A DNA stretch of 64,000 bases from Microlunatus parietis (GTDB lineage: Bacteria > Actinomycetota > Actinomycetes > Propionibacteriales > Propionibacteriaceae), in the NCBI RefSeq assembly GCF_013407955.1, contig NZ_JACCBU010000001.1, positions 3,224,001 through 3,288,000 on the forward strand. Reading direction: 5' to 3'. Below the pieces are notes generated by a model that was not told the origin of the DNA, made no database searches, and worked only from the letters and a program-made list of their open reading frames with translations. The position numbers and the translations under genes are program-made. Below are positions 16,613 to 25,997 of this stretch, piece after piece. Within the stretch, counting starts at the first letter, position 1, and every line of letters starts with the position of its first letter.

Positions 16613-18028
16613 GTGACCCAGACCGACCCCAGACCGACGCCCCCCGAGATTCCGGTGCGCGACGACGCACTGGCCCGGCCGTTCACGCCGGGGGCGCCGA
16701 CGAACGACCCGGGACTCGCCGAGTTCCCGGAGACGCTGGCCCGGCCGGAGCCCGTTCCGCTGCCCGACCCGACCACCCGCGCGTTCGTCGAGGAGTGGCG
16801 CAACGCGTCGTACAACTGCTATTCGTCGGGCCACAAGTTCTGCCGCGAGGTCTGCCCGGTGATGCAGGTGACCCGGAACGAATCCTGGACCCCGACCGCC
16901 TTCCACGCCAACGTGATCGCGCTCGAGCAGGGGCAGTTGGACGTCGCCGACATCGCGGCCGACTACGTGAACTGCACCCAGTGCGGCGCCTGCGAGCTGC
17001 GTTGCCCGAACACCTTGTTCACCGGGGATTTCTACCGGTTCCGGACCCGCACCGTGGACGTCGTCAAGGCGGTCCGGGCGCTCGCCGTCGACCAGGGCGT
17101 CCACCAGCCCGGCTGGCAGACCTGGAACGCGCGGACCAACGCGCAGACCCACGAGCCGGTGCTCGGCGAGACGGACGTCAGCCAGGAGACGGTGCGCGAC
17201 TGGGCCGACGGACTGGAGCTGCCGATCGGCGGTGAGACGGTGCTCTTCGTCGACTGCGAGGCCGCCTTCTATCGCACCTCGGTGCCGCGCGCGGTGGCCC
17301 AGTTGTTGATCAAGGCCGGGTACCCGTTCGGGCTGATGGGCGAGCAGTGGTGCTGCGGCGGGCCGGCCGCGGAGATGGGGTACGTGGACCAGGCGAAGCG
17401 GTTCGCCCAGCACAACCTGGACAACTGGCACGCCACCGGGACCAAGCGGGTGCTGGTGCTCGATCCGCACGACTACATCACATTCACCGAGGACTATCCC
17501 AAGTACTTCGGGGATGCGTACGACATCGAGGTGGTGCTGGTGGTCGAGCTGCTGGCCGAGTTGATCAAGGACGGCCGGCTCACCCCGACGGTGCCGGTCG
17601 AGCGGACGATCACGTACCACGATCCTTGTCGGCTGAACAAGCGCAAGGGGATCTGGCAGGAGCCCAGGGCGATCCTGCGCTCGATCCCCGGCCTGACGTT
17701 CAACGACGTGGACCGGGTCACCCAGTGGTCGTACTGCTCCGGCGGCGGTGGCGGCCTGCCGATCGAGAAGCCGGAGCTCACCGCCGCGATCAGCGAGCTC
17801 CGACTGACCAAGGCCGCGGAGACCGGCGCCGATCTGCTGGTCAGCGCCTGCCCCTGGTCGGAACGGCCGCTGTCCGCCGCCGGCGACGCGCACGACATCG
17901 ATGTGATCGACATCCACGAACTGCTGGCGGAGTCGGTCGGGATCGAGGTCGGTGGCAGCCGCGGCGAGGTCGGCGATCGACGGACCGGCGGTTGTGGCGG
18001 CGGCAGCTGCGGTTGCGGGAAGGAGTGA
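16613..18028 (+). CDS. (Fe-S)-binding protein with two CCG domains
   Basis: A 471-aa protein of the GlcF/LutA/HdrD type. An N-terminal ferredoxin-like part has two cysteine clusters: NCYSSGHKFCREVCP at about residue 70, and NCTQCGACELRCPN at about 122. Two C-terminal CCG domains follow (CCGGPAAEMG and CSGGGGGLP with HDPCRLNK). It ends in a Gly/Cys tail (GGCGGGSCGCGKE). Such proteins pass electrons from a flavoprotein dehydrogenase to the quinone pool. GTG 16613 has GAGGAGG upstream. Its partner is the FAD oxidase 2 bp downstream. Confidence 0.88.
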   Translation: MTQTDPRPTPPEIPVRDDALARPFTPGAPTNDPGLAEFPETLARPEPVPLPDPTTRAFVEEWRNASYNCYSSGHKFCREVCPVMQVTRNESWTPTAFHANVIALEQGQLDVADIAADYVNCTQCGACELRCPNTLFTGDFYRFRTRTVDVVKAVRALAVDQGVHQPGWQTWNARTNAQTHEPVLGETDVSQETVRDWADGLELPIGGETVLFVDCEAAFYRTSVPRAVAQLLIKAGYPFGLMGEQWCCGGPAAEMGYVDQAKRFAQHNLDNWHATGTKRVLVLDPHDYITFTEDYPKYFGDAYDIEVVLVVELLAELIKDGRLTPTVPVERTITYHDPCRLNKRKGIWQEPRAILRSIPGLTFNDVDRVTQWSYCSGGGGGLPIEKPELTAAISELRLTKAAETGADLLVSACPWSERPLSAAGDAHDIDVIDIHELLAESVGIEVGGSRGEVGDRRTGGCGGGSCGCGKE

Positions 18029-18030
18029 TC

Positions 18031-19584
18031 ATGACCGTTGTCACCGAACGCCCGGGCCAAGATCAACTCGATCAGATGGTGCAGCGACTGCGAACCGTGC
18101 TGGCCGAGGACCAGATCCTGACCAGCCGCACCGACCGGTACAACCGGGCCCGGGTGCCGGCGCCGTTCCCGGTACACCGGTGGGCCGAACGGGTGCCCGA
18201 CCTCGCCGTGCTGCCGACCTCGACCGAGCAGGTCGCCCAGGTGATCACGATCGCCAACGAACTGAAGGTGCCGATCGTGCCGCGCGATGGCGGGACCGGG
18301 CTGACCGACGGCGCCGTGCCGCTGCGTGGCGGCATCGTGCTCGACGTGAAGCGGATGAACCAGATCCACGAACTCGACCTGGAGAACCGCACCGTCACGG
18401 TCGGCACCGGGATCAACATGCTCAAGCTCAACGAGGAACTCGGCCGGCACGGGTTGATCTACCCCGACGATCCCGCCTCCTATCCGTGCTCGCTGGTCGG
18501 CGGCCGGATCGGCACCTCGGGCTGGTCGTTGATCGGAGCCCGCTACGGGCACACCCGTGATCTGGTGCTCTCGTTCGATCATGTGCTGCCGACCGGTGAG
18601 GTGCTGCACGTCGGTGACGGGTTCGGCCACAAGATCTCCAAGTCCTCGTCGGGCTACCAGCTGAAGCACCTGTTCATGGGGCACCAGGGCACGCTGGGCG
18701 TGGCCACCCGGGCGACGCTGAAGCTCTATCCGAAGCCCGAGGCGGAGCTGTCCCCGTTCTGGGCCTTCGACAACTACGACGACGCGTACCGCTGTGTCGG
18801 GGCGCTGGCCCGGGCCGGCGTCGCCACGTTCGCCGGCGCCGTGCTGTTCGACGAGTGGAAGGTGGCGTACCTGCGGCGGGACGACGAGGCCTACATCCCG
18901 CAGCCGAACGACGTCCGGGCCCTCGTCTGTGCCGTGATGTACGGCTACGAGGACGAGGTCCGGCCGGCCGGGCGGCGGCTGTTCAAGATCGCCAAGGAAC
19001 ACGGCGCCCGCTACCTCGGCGACGAGATCTCCGAGGGTGACTGGGCGGCCCGCCATGATCGTTACGCGACCCCGCTGCACGGCCGGACCCGGACCGGGCA
19101 GGTGGTGCCGATGAGCTGGCACTGCGAGGACGCCGCGATCAACTACACCTTGCTGCCGGCGGTGACGAAGGCCTGGCACGAGATCGTCGCCGAGCTTCGC
19201 CGCAAGACCGACATCTTCGACGACTGGGGCATGTTCGCCTACACGTCCGCCGACACCGGCGTCGACTACCTGACCGAGATCGACATCGGCATCTGGGAAC
19301 AGCAACTGGGCGATGCCGCCTGGGCCGAATGGGTCAAGGCGAAGCGGGACATCGCCGCCGTGGCGCTGGCCAACAACGGGTCGATCAGCGCCTGCCACGG
19401 TTCCTGCCGCGAGGGCGAGGTCGACCTGGTGCCGGACGAGCTCGGCCGCGGCTACCAGGTGATGCTCGACCTGAAGCGGACCCTCGACCCGAACAACATC
19501 ATGAACCCGGGCAAGTACCTGCTGGACGCGGCCTACGCCGGCGATCCGCTGGCCGCCCTGGACGCGCTGAGAGGGCGTGGTTGA
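18031..19584 (+). CDS. FAD-binding oxidase (GlcD/D-lactate dehydrogenase type)
   Basis: A 517-aa PCMH-type flavoprotein. The FAD-binding segment includes PIVPRDGGTGLTDGAVPLRG and CSLVGGRIGTSGWS. The C-terminal cap ends with DPNNIMNPGKYLLD, typical of GlcD, D-2-hydroxyglutarate and D-lactate dehydrogenases. It probably oxidises a D-2-hydroxyacid and hands electrons to the preceding Fe-S protein. The ATG at 18031 is joined to the upstream stop by TGATCATG. The FAD and Fe-S subunits together resemble glycolate oxidase without its third subunit. Confidence 0.87.
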   Translation: MTVVTERPGQDQLDQMVQRLRTVLAEDQILTSRTDRYNRARVPAPFPVHRWAERVPDLAVLPTSTEQVAQVITIANELKVPIVPRDGGTGLTDGAVPLRGGIVLDVKRMNQIHELDLENRTVTVGTGINMLKLNEELGRHGLIYPDDPASYPCSLVGGRIGTSGWSLIGARYGHTRDLVLSFDHVLPTGEVLHVGDGFGHKISKSSSGYQLKHLFMGHQGTLGVATRATLKLYPKPEAELSPFWAFDNYDDAYRCVGALARAGVATFAGAVLFDEWKVAYLRRDDEAYIPQPNDVRALVCAVMYGYEDEVRPAGRRLFKIAKEHGARYLGDEISEGDWAARHDRYATPLHGRTRTGQVVPMSWHCEDAAINYTLLPAVTKAWHEIVAELRRKTDIFDDWGMFAYTSADTGVDYLTEIDIGIWEQQLGDAAWAEWVKAKRDIAAVALANNGSISACHGSCREGEVDLVPDELGRGYQVMLDLKRTLDPNNIMNPGKYLLDAAYAGDPLAALDALRGRG

Positions 19585-19586
19585 TC

Positions 19587-19880
19587 ATGGCCAGACTCGA
19601 TCCTCGTGAACTCGGCTACCGGTACGTCGAGCAGTCCTCGCCGCCGCCGGCCGAGCGGGTCAGCGAGGTCGCCGTCACCACCCATCCGCACCTGTACGAG
19701 GTCGATCCGCGACTGATGGAGCGCTGGGTGCTGCAGCAGACCTTCCCCAACTGGGATTCGCTGCGGATCATGAACGCCCGCCATGATCATCTGGACTGGA
19801 TGCACCGGCACTTCGCCGAGCGAGTGATCACCGGCTCCGAATTGCTGGCCGAGGTGGACGATGACCACCCCGATCGATGA
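19587..19880 (+). CDS. Unrecognised 97-aa protein in the catabolic operon
   Basis: A short hydrophilic protein starting MARLDPRELGYRYVEQSS and containing HPHLYEVDPRLMERWVLQQ and DSLRIMNARHDHLDWMHRH. Five His, several Trp and many acidic residues occur in the second half. It has no membrane span or signal peptide. It begins 2 bp after the FAD oxidase stop and overlaps the permease by 20 bp, so it is almost certainly expressed. I do not recognise a family. It could be a small subunit of the FAD/Fe-S complex or a metal-binding accessory; this is a guess from position. Confidence 0.65.
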   Translation: MARLDPRELGYRYVEQSSPPPAERVSEVAVTTHPHLYEVDPRLMERWVLQQTFPNWDSLRIMNARHDHLDWMHRHFAERVITGSELLAEVDDDHPDR

Positions 19881-21369
19881 CGACGCCCAGCTGGCGGCGC
19901 TCGGCTACCGGTCGGAGTTCAAGCGGGACATGAGTCTGTGGGCGAACTTCGCCCTCGGCTTCACCTACCTGTCCCCCGTCGTCGGCATCTACACGCTGTT
20001 CGCGGTGTCGCTGGCCACCGGCGGGCCGCCGATGTTCTGGTCGCTGGTGATCGTCGGGCTCGGCCAGTTACTGGTGGCGCTGGTGTTCGGCGAGGTCGTC
20101 TCGCAGTATCCGGTGGCCGGCGGCATCTATCCGTGGGCGCGCCGGCTCTGGGGCCGCAAGTGGGCCTGGATGACCGCCTGGGTCTACCTTTTCGCGCTGC
20201 TGGCGACGATCGCCGGCGTCGCGTACGGAGCCGGGCCCTATCTCGGCGCCTTGTTCGACTTCGAGGCGGGCACCGGGACCACGGTGCTGTGCGCGCTGAT
20301 CTTGATCGCGGCGGCGCTGGTGATCAACCTCGGCGGCACCAAGTGGCTGGCGTACGCGGCGATCATCGGCTTCGTCGCCGAGCTGCTCGGTGCGCTGGTG
20401 GTCGGCGGCTGGCTGTTGATCAGCCAGCGGCACCACGGGCTCGAGGTGCTGTTCGACTCGTTCGGCGCCGGGTCCGGCGGCTCCTACGTCGGGGCGTTCC
20501 TGGCGGCCGGCCTGATCGGCATCTTCCAGTACTACGGCTTCGAGGCGTGCGGCGACGTCGCCGAGGAGGTGCCGGACCCGACCCGGCGGATCCCGAAGGC
20601 GATGCGGATGACGATCTACATCGGCGGCGCCGCGGCGATGTTCGTCTGCCTGTCGCTGATCCTGGCCGTGCAGGACTACGCGGCCGTGATCGGCGGCACC
20701 GACCCCGATCCGATCGGCACCATCCTGACCACCGCGTTCGGCCCGGTCGCCAGCTTGATCGTCCTCGGCGTGGTGCTGATCTCGTTCCTGTCCTGCACCC
20801 TGAGCCTGATGGCGGCGGCCTCCCGGTTGATGTATTCGTACGCCCGCGACGACATGATCATCGGTTCCCGTGCCCTGCGGGTCGTGCTACCGAAGCGCCA
20901 CGTGCCGCCGTACGCGATGGTCGTCGCCGCGGCCGTTCCGGCCTTGATCATCCTGGTCTCGATCGCCTCCGCCGAAGCGCTGACCAAGATCATCTCCTTC
21001 GCCACGCTCGGCATCTATCTCGGCTTCCACATGGTCGTCCTCGCCGCCCTGCGCGCCCGGCTCAAGGGCTGGCGCCCGGCCGGTGCGTTCCGGCTCGGCG
21101 GCTGGGGTCTGCCGGTGACCATCGGCGCGCTGGCGTACGGCGTACTGGCCATGATCAACATCGCCTGGCCGCGCACCCCCGACGCGCCCTGGTACGACAA
21201 CTGGATCGTCGTCCTCGGCGCGGTGATCGTGATCGGTCTCGGCGCGGTCTACCTGTTCGGTGCGCGGCCGTACCGGAGCGGCAGCACGCCGTACGGCGAT
21301 GCGATCACCGACTCGACCCTGTTCCCGCAACCCGTACCACCCGTGAACGATCAGGAGGTCTCCCGATGA
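19861..21369 (+). CDS. APC-family amino acid/amine permease
   Basis: A 502-aa integral membrane protein with about 12 hydrophobic spans. The APC signature is seen in GFTYLSPVVGIYTLFAVSLATGG and in ASRLMYSYARDD before the ninth span; YYGFEACGDVAEEVPDPTRRIPKAM is the family's conserved loop. It resembles GABA/choline/putrescine-type permeases (AmtP/GabP-like branch). It probably imports the amine or amino acid that the cluster degrades. It overlaps the 97-aa gene by 20 bp and the LLM gene by 4 bp. Confidence 0.87.
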   Translation: MTTPIDDDAQLAALGYRSEFKRDMSLWANFALGFTYLSPVVGIYTLFAVSLATGGPPMFWSLVIVGLGQLLVALVFGEVVSQYPVAGGIYPWARRLWGRKWAWMTAWVYLFALLATIAGVAYGAGPYLGALFDFEAGTGTTVLCALILIAAALVINLGGTKWLAYAAIIGFVAELLGALVVGGWLLISQRHHGLEVLFDSFGAGSGGSYVGAFLAAGLIGIFQYYGFEACGDVAEEVPDPTRRIPKAMRMTIYIGGAAAMFVCLSLILAVQDYAAVIGGTDPDPIGTILTTAFGPVASLIVLGVVLISFLSCTLSLMAAASRLMYSYARDDMIIGSRALRVVLPKRHVPPYAMVVAAAVPALIILVSIASAEALTKIISFATLGIYLGFHMVVLAALRARLKGWRPAGAFRLGGWGLPVTIGALAYGVLAMINIAWPRTPDAPWYDNWIVVLGAVIVIGLGAVYLFGARPYRSGSTPYGDAITDSTLFPQPVPPVNDQEVSR

Positions 21370-22412
21370 AGTTCAGTTACGTCACCCTGCCCGACTATCC
21401 GGTCGCCGAGTCGCTCGAATCGATCAAACTCGCCGACGAGCTCGGCTTCCACGCGGTCTATGCCGCGGACGAGACCTGGCACAAGGATCTGTGGTTGATC
21501 TTCGCCGCTGCCGCGGACAAGACGAAGCAGATCAGGATGGGACCGAGCGTCTCGACCGTCGCCCTGCGCGAGCCGACCTTGATCGCCCAGGCCGCCGCCA
21601 CCCTGGACGAACTCACCGGCGGCCGGGCCGAGGTCGTCCTCTCCTCCGGCAACTTCGGCCTGCTGGCCCAGTACGGGATCGACTGGTCGACCCAGAAGCC
21701 GCTGTCCCGGACCAAGGAGGGCGCGCACGTGGTGCGGACCCTGCTGGACGACGGCGCGATCACGTTCGGCGGCGAGTTCTACCACTATCAGGGACTGTTC
21801 TCGTTCGCCCGCCCGGTCCAAGATCATCTTCCGGTGAAGCTCGGTGCGATGCGCGGGCCGAAGTCGTTCCAGGTCGCCGCGGAGTTCAGCGACGGCTGCC
21901 ATCACGCACTGAGCTACACCCGCGAGGCCTACGAATACATGTACGAGAACATGAAGATCGGCGCCGACCGGGCCGGCAAGGACGTCGACAGCCTCGACAT
22001 CGGCGCCTGGGTGGTGTTCGCAACCGGCGAGGACTCAGCCGTGGCTAAGGACGCCGCCCGGTCCATGGTCGGCCTCTATGCGTCGGCGATGCCGGCCGAG
22101 CAGCTGCAGCGCAACGGGATCGCGCCGGAGGCGATGGCACCGATCATCGCCAAGCTCGGCGCGGGCGACCTGGCCGGGTCGATCGAGGCCACCACGCCCG
22201 AGATCGGCGACACACTGTCGATCGCCGGCACGCCGGAGGAATGCGTCGCCAAGCTCAAGGACATCGCCGCCGCCGGCGTGAACCACATGATCCTGGCGAT
22301 CACCGATGCCACGCTGGTGAAGACGTTCATGGGCCGCGACATCGAGGGCGTCGCCGACGTGAACACCCAGCTCCGGCTGATTCACGACAAGATCATGCCC
22401 GAGTTCCAGTGA
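21366..22412 (+). CDS. LLM-class flavin-dependent oxidoreductase
   Basis: A 348-aa luciferase-like TIM-barrel enzyme using F420 or FMN. Typical features are ESIKLADELGFHAVYAADE, the GPSVSTVALREPTLIAQAAATLDELTGG region split across strands 3-4, and VKLGAMRGPKSFQVAAEF. ATG 21366 overlaps the permease stop (ATGA). As last gene of the rightward operon it may carry out a redox step on the imported compound. It resembles 5,10-methylene-H4MPT-reductase-like members, but LLM substrate assignment from sequence is unreliable. Confidence 0.83.
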   Translation: MKFSYVTLPDYPVAESLESIKLADELGFHAVYAADETWHKDLWLIFAAAADKTKQIRMGPSVSTVALREPTLIAQAAATLDELTGGRAEVVLSSGNFGLLAQYGIDWSTQKPLSRTKEGAHVVRTLLDDGAITFGGEFYHYQGLFSFARPVQDHLPVKLGAMRGPKSFQVAAEFSDGCHHALSYTREAYEYMYENMKIGADRAGKDVDSLDIGAWVVFATGEDSAVAKDAARSMVGLYASAMPAEQLQRNGIAPEAMAPIIAKLGAGDLAGSIEATTPEIGDTLSIAGTPEECVAKLKDIAAAGVNHMILAITDATLVKTFMGRDIEGVADVNTQLRLIHDKIMPEFQ

Positions 22413-23532
22413 GGTCCGTGATGGTGCCGGCGCCGAGGTAGCGCATCGTGGAGCGCAGCCCGGAGTCGAAGATCTCCAGCGCTCGCCGTACGCCTGCCTC
22501 GCCGCCGGCCATCAACCCGTAGAGGTACGGGCGGCCGATCATCACCGCGTCGGCGCCGAGGGTCAGGGCGGCGGCGAGATCAGCGCCGGAGCGGAAGCCG
22601 CCGTCGACCAAGATCGTCGCCGCCGGGCCGAGCGCGGCCCGGATCCCCGGCAGCAGGTCGATCGTCGTCGCGGCCCGGTCCAGTTGGCGGCCGCCGTGAT
22701 TGCTGATGATCACCCCGTCCGCCCCGGCGTCGATCACCGCACGCGCGTCGTCGGCGTGCTGGATGCCCTTGATCAACAACGGTCCGGCCCAGGCGGAGCG
22801 GAGCCATGCCAGGTCGGCCAGCGTGACCGTCGGGTCGAACAACAGGTTCGGCAGTTCCTCGGTGGTTCCGGTCCAGGCCTTCATCGACGCGAAGCTGAGC
22901 GGCTCGGTGGTGAGGAAGTTGAACCACCAGTGCGGATGCCGGGCGCCGTCGAACAGGGTCCGCGCGGTCAACGCCGGCGGGATGGTCAGCCCGTTGCGGA
23001 CATCACGGAGCCGCAGCCCGCCGACCGCGGTGTCGACGGTGAGCATCAGGGTTCGGTAGCCGGCCCGGCCGGCCCGGTCGACCAGGTCCTCGCTGGCGGC
23101 CCGGTCCCGCCAGAGATACAGCTGGAACCAGCGATCAGCAGCCGGGCACTCGGCGGCGACCTCCTCGATCGACCGGGTTCCCATCGTCGACAGCGTGTAC
23201 GGCAGCCCGGCCGACCAGGCCGCCCGGGCCACCGCCAACTCGCCCTCGTGGTGCATCATCCGGGTGTAACCGGTCGGCGCCAACACCAGCGGCAGCGTGG
23301 CCCGCCGGCCCAGGATCTCTGTGCTGGTGTCGATTCCGGGCGTCGGGCCGAAGGAGTGGGGCCGCAGTTCGACGGACCGCAGCGCCGCCTCCGCCCGGCG
23401 CAGGGTGAGCTCCTCCTCGGCCGCGCCGTCGGTGTAGTCGAACACCGCCCGCGGCGTACGGCGCCGGGCGATCCGGCGCAACTGTTCGATCGAGTCCGCC
23501 GCGGCGACCCGGCGTTCCGTCCTGCTGATCAC
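22393..23532 (-). CDS. lldD: FMN-dependent alpha-hydroxyacid oxidase
   Basis: A 379-aa enzyme of the glycolate oxidase/L-lactate dehydrogenase family. Visible are FDYTDGAAEEE, LVLAPTGYTRMMHHEGELAV, the catalytic lysine in PLLIKGI, the catalytic histidine in IISNHGGRQLD, and ILVDGGFRSGADLA for phosphate binding. It oxidises an L-2-hydroxyacid to the 2-oxoacid. It starts at GTG 23532. Its end overlaps the convergent LLM gene by 20 bp. Together with the D-specific FAD/Fe-S pair, this suggests the cluster handles a hydroxyacid intermediate. Confidence 0.87.
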   Translation of the reverse strand: MISRTERRVAAADSIEQLRRIARRRTPRAVFDYTDGAAEEELTLRRAEAALRSVELRPHSFGPTPGIDTSTEILGRRATLPLVLAPTGYTRMMHHEGELAVARAAWSAGLPYTLSTMGTRSIEEVAAECPAADRWFQLYLWRDRAASEDLVDRAGRAGYRTLMLTVDTAVGGLRLRDVRNGLTIPPALTARTLFDGARHPHWWFNFLTTEPLSFASMKAWTGTTEELPNLLFDPTVTLADLAWLRSAWAGPLLIKGIQHADDARAVIDAGADGVIISNHGGRQLDRAATTIDLLPGIRAALGPAATILVDGGFRSGADLAAALTLGADAVMIGRPYLYGLMAGGEAGVRRALEIFDSGLRSTMRYLGAGTITDLTGTRA

Positions 23533-23589
23533 GGTGCCTCCCGGTTCATGATCATCCCATCTCGCTGGACCGGCACCTAAGGTGGTCGG

Positions 23590-24630
23590 GTGATGATCAC
23601 TGCGCAGGAGTTGCTGGCCGGGCCGCGCGGACGTCGGTGCTGCCTGGAACTGGTCCGCCTGGTCGCGAGCGAGCGGCCGGACGGGGCGGACCTGACCACC
23701 GCGCTGTTCTTCGCTGCGGCGGCTCGGGAGTCCGACGGAGCGCGGCTGATCACTGCGAGCTCCCAGCGCCCGGCGACACCGGAGGAGACCGCGACCCTGA
23801 TCAACGAGGTCCCGCTCGACGAACTCGCGGAGCCGGTGGTCCGGACCGCGTTCGCCGACGCCGTCGCCAGCGCCCGGCCCTGGCAGGAACTCGACGGAGC
23901 GGACGTGCTCGCCGCCGAACCCGCCGTGCTAGCGGCGCTGCGGCGGGTCGCTGCGGCGCTGGTCGTCTCCCCGCACGCGGCGTGGTGGGCGGCGCCGGTC
24001 GACCTGACCGGCCAGTGGTTGGTCGAGCGACCCGGCCGACCGCCGATCACGGGCACGGATGCCGCGGATCGGTTGCACCGTTGGCGTTCCGGGACGCTCG
24101 CCGACGAGGCCCAAGCGGTACGGGAGCGGCCGGCCGATCCCCGCGAGCCGATCAGCGGCACCTGGTGGTCCACCCCGCCGAACGACCTGCCGCGGACCAG
24201 CCGGTGGCTGCCGGCGGGCGGGCCGACCAGCTGGTGGTTGGCCGAGGACGAGGTCCAGCCGGAGACCGCGACCGCCCGCAAGGTCGTGCTCGACCGGGAG
24301 CCACGGGTCCTGGAGCTGCGGACCGCGACGGACTGGGCCGAGGTGTGTGTCCGGCACCCGATCGACGTCACCGCCGACCGCCGGCACGACTGGTACCGGG
24401 CGACCGGCCGGCACGGGCGCTGGTGCCTGCCGGACTGGGCCGAGGTCGCGACCGAGTTCGACGCGGTGCACCTCACCGCCGCGGGCTACCTGAGCGCCGC
24501 CGGAAAGGCGATCGAACTGCCCGACGGGTCCGCGTGCCTGATCGGCGGCTGGGATCCCGACTGCACGTACTGGCTGACCGACGTCATGATCGACAACAGC
24601 CGGCCGCTGATGGCCGAGGGTGACGACTAG
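23590..24630 (+). CDS. Hypothetical protein, 346 aa
   Basis: No recognised family. The protein is cytosolic by appearance, Ala/Arg/Trp-rich, with helical N-terminal two thirds and a C-terminal segment rich in Trp (HDWYRATGRHGRWCLPDWAE, GGWDPDCTYWLTD) that looks like a conserved domain. Start is GTG 23590 or ATG 23593. Its stop and that of the convergent Nudix gene share the palindrome CTAG (24627-24630). Codon use and GC match the surroundings, so it is probably resident, not acquired. Confidence 0.7.
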   Translation: MMITAQELLAGPRGRRCCLELVRLVASERPDGADLTTALFFAAAARESDGARLITASSQRPATPEETATLINEVPLDELAEPVVRTAFADAVASARPWQELDGADVLAAEPAVLAALRRVAAALVVSPHAAWWAAPVDLTGQWLVERPGRPPITGTDAADRLHRWRSGTLADEAQAVRERPADPREPISGTWWSTPPNDLPRTSRWLPAGGPTSWWLAEDEVQPETATARKVVLDREPRVLELRTATDWAEVCVRHPIDVTADRRHDWYRATGRHGRWCLPDWAEVATEFDAVHLTAAGYLSAAGKAIELPDGSACLIGGWDPDCTYWLTDVMIDNSRPLMAEGDD

Positions 24631-25085
24631 GTGGCTTCACGAAGGCGGCGGAAGACGGCAGCATGATCAGGTGTGAGGGGCAGCGGCTCGGCGTCGGGAT
24701 CGATCCAGAAGAAGTCGAACGGAATCCAGTCGTCCGCCCCGGGATCGGAGCCCTCGCCGTGCCGCCACCGATCAGGCAGGCTGGCCGGCGCGATGAGGTG
24801 GAAGAACCAGCGGTCGTGTCGTTCCAGCCGGCCCCGGCGCCGCTCCTGCAGCAGTTGGCGATCGACCAAGCGCTCGACCACGAACCCGGTGAAGCCCGTC
24901 TCTTCCTCGGTCTCGCGCACCGCGGCTGCAGCCGGATCCTCGCCCGGCTCGATCCCTCCGGCCGGCACCTGGATGCCGGCCTCCCGCGACTCGGGATGCG
25001 CGAACACCAGCAATCGGCCGTCCGATCGCGTGACGAAGGCGGAGACCTTGGGCCGCGCCTCTTCACTGAGCATGATCAACATCAT
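24627..25085 (-). CDS. Nudix hydrolase
   Basis: A 152-aa Nudix protein. The Nudix box is complete: GGIEPGEDPAAAAVRETEEE followed by TGF, with the E residues that bind the metal. The preceding strand is GIQVPA, and HRWFFHL-like residues lie downstream. It hydrolyses a nucleoside diphosphate linked to another group; substrate not inferable. Several in-frame starts exist (25085, 25082, 25073) and no strong ribosome-binding site separates them. Its stop overlaps the convergent gene by 4 bases. Confidence 0.85.
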   Translation of the reverse strand: MMLIMLSEEARPKVSAFVTRSDGRLLVFAHPESREAGIQVPAGGIEPGEDPAAAAVRETEEETGFTGFVVERLVDRQLLQERRRGRLERHDRWFFHLIAPASLPDRWRHGEGSDPGADDWIPFDFFWIDPDAEPLPLTPDHAAVFRRLREAT

Positions 25086-25134
25086 GGCAGACCATGAAGA
25101 TCATCGTGGAGGAGGTCGTGAAAGACTGCCGGGC

Positions 25135-25917
25135 ATGGAGAAGCTGACGATCCGGCGGGACGGGGCGGCGATTCCGGTGACCGTGGCCGGGGACGGGCCG
25201 GCGGCGGTGTTCGTGCCGGGTCTCGGCGGGACCCAGGCCCAACTCGGGGCGTTGTTCGAGGGACTCCGGCGCCACCTTCGGCTGGCGACATTCGATCATC
25301 GCGGGCACGGTACGAGCAGCGTCGGCGGGCCGTACGACTACCCGACGTTCGGCGCCGACACGTCCGCCGTCCTGGACGCGCTCGGCGGGCCGGGCTCGCT
25401 GGTGCTGATCGGACACTCGATGGGCGCGGACCTGCTGGTGGATCAGGCCGCCGCGCTGCCGGCGGCCCCGCGCGGATTGATCTTGATCGACGGCGGGACC
25501 CCGCTGTCGTCCTCACTGCTCACCCCGGCGGAGCTGGAGGGGATGCGGCAGGCGATGGGCAGCGAGGAGGCCCTGGAACTCCAGCGCTCGCTGGCCGGGA
25601 CGCCGCACCAGGTCGCGCTGTCGGGCGATGACATCTTCCGGCTGCAGGACGAGATCGACCAGCATCGCCGGACCGCCGCCGAGCGGTTCGACCGGATCGA
25701 CGGGCCGATCACGATGATCATGTCCGAGTTCATGGCCGGGACCGAGAGCGACCGGGCGCGCGAGCTCAACCAGGCCTGGCGCGACGCCGTCGACACCCTG
25801 GCCGCCTCCCGGCCGACGATCACGGTGCGCCGGGTGCCGGCCGGCCATGATCTTGTCGCGACGCATCCCGACGAAGTGCTGGAGCTGATCGTCGCGGCGC
25901 TCGCGGCCGGTCAGTGA
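25135..25917 (+). CDS. Alpha/beta-fold hydrolase
   Basis: A 260-aa alpha/beta hydrolase. Visible elements are the oxyanion segment FVPGLGGTQAQ, DHRGHGTSS, nucleophile Ser in GHSMGADLL and the catalytic His in VPAGHDLVATHP. The acid is probably the Asp in LILIDGG or a later one. ATG 25135 is the conservative start; an in-frame ATG at 25084 would add 17 residues that do not look like family sequence. Substrate unknown. Confidence 0.82.
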   Translation: MEKLTIRRDGAAIPVTVAGDGPAAVFVPGLGGTQAQLGALFEGLRRHLRLATFDHRGHGTSSVGGPYDYPTFGADTSAVLDALGGPGSLVLIGHSMGADLLVDQAAALPAAPRGLILIDGGTPLSSSLLTPAELEGMRQAMGSEEALELQRSLAGTPHQVALSGDDIFRLQDEIDQHRRTAAERFDRIDGPITMIMSEFMAGTESDRARELNQAWRDAVDTLAASRPTITVRRVPAGHDLVATHPDEVLELIVAALAAGQ

Positions 25918-25997
25918 CACGTCAGCGCCACGTCAGTCGCACCTGATCCCCTGGTCCGGACAGCTCATGCGGGGCTGTCCCGGAACGAGGAGGATCG

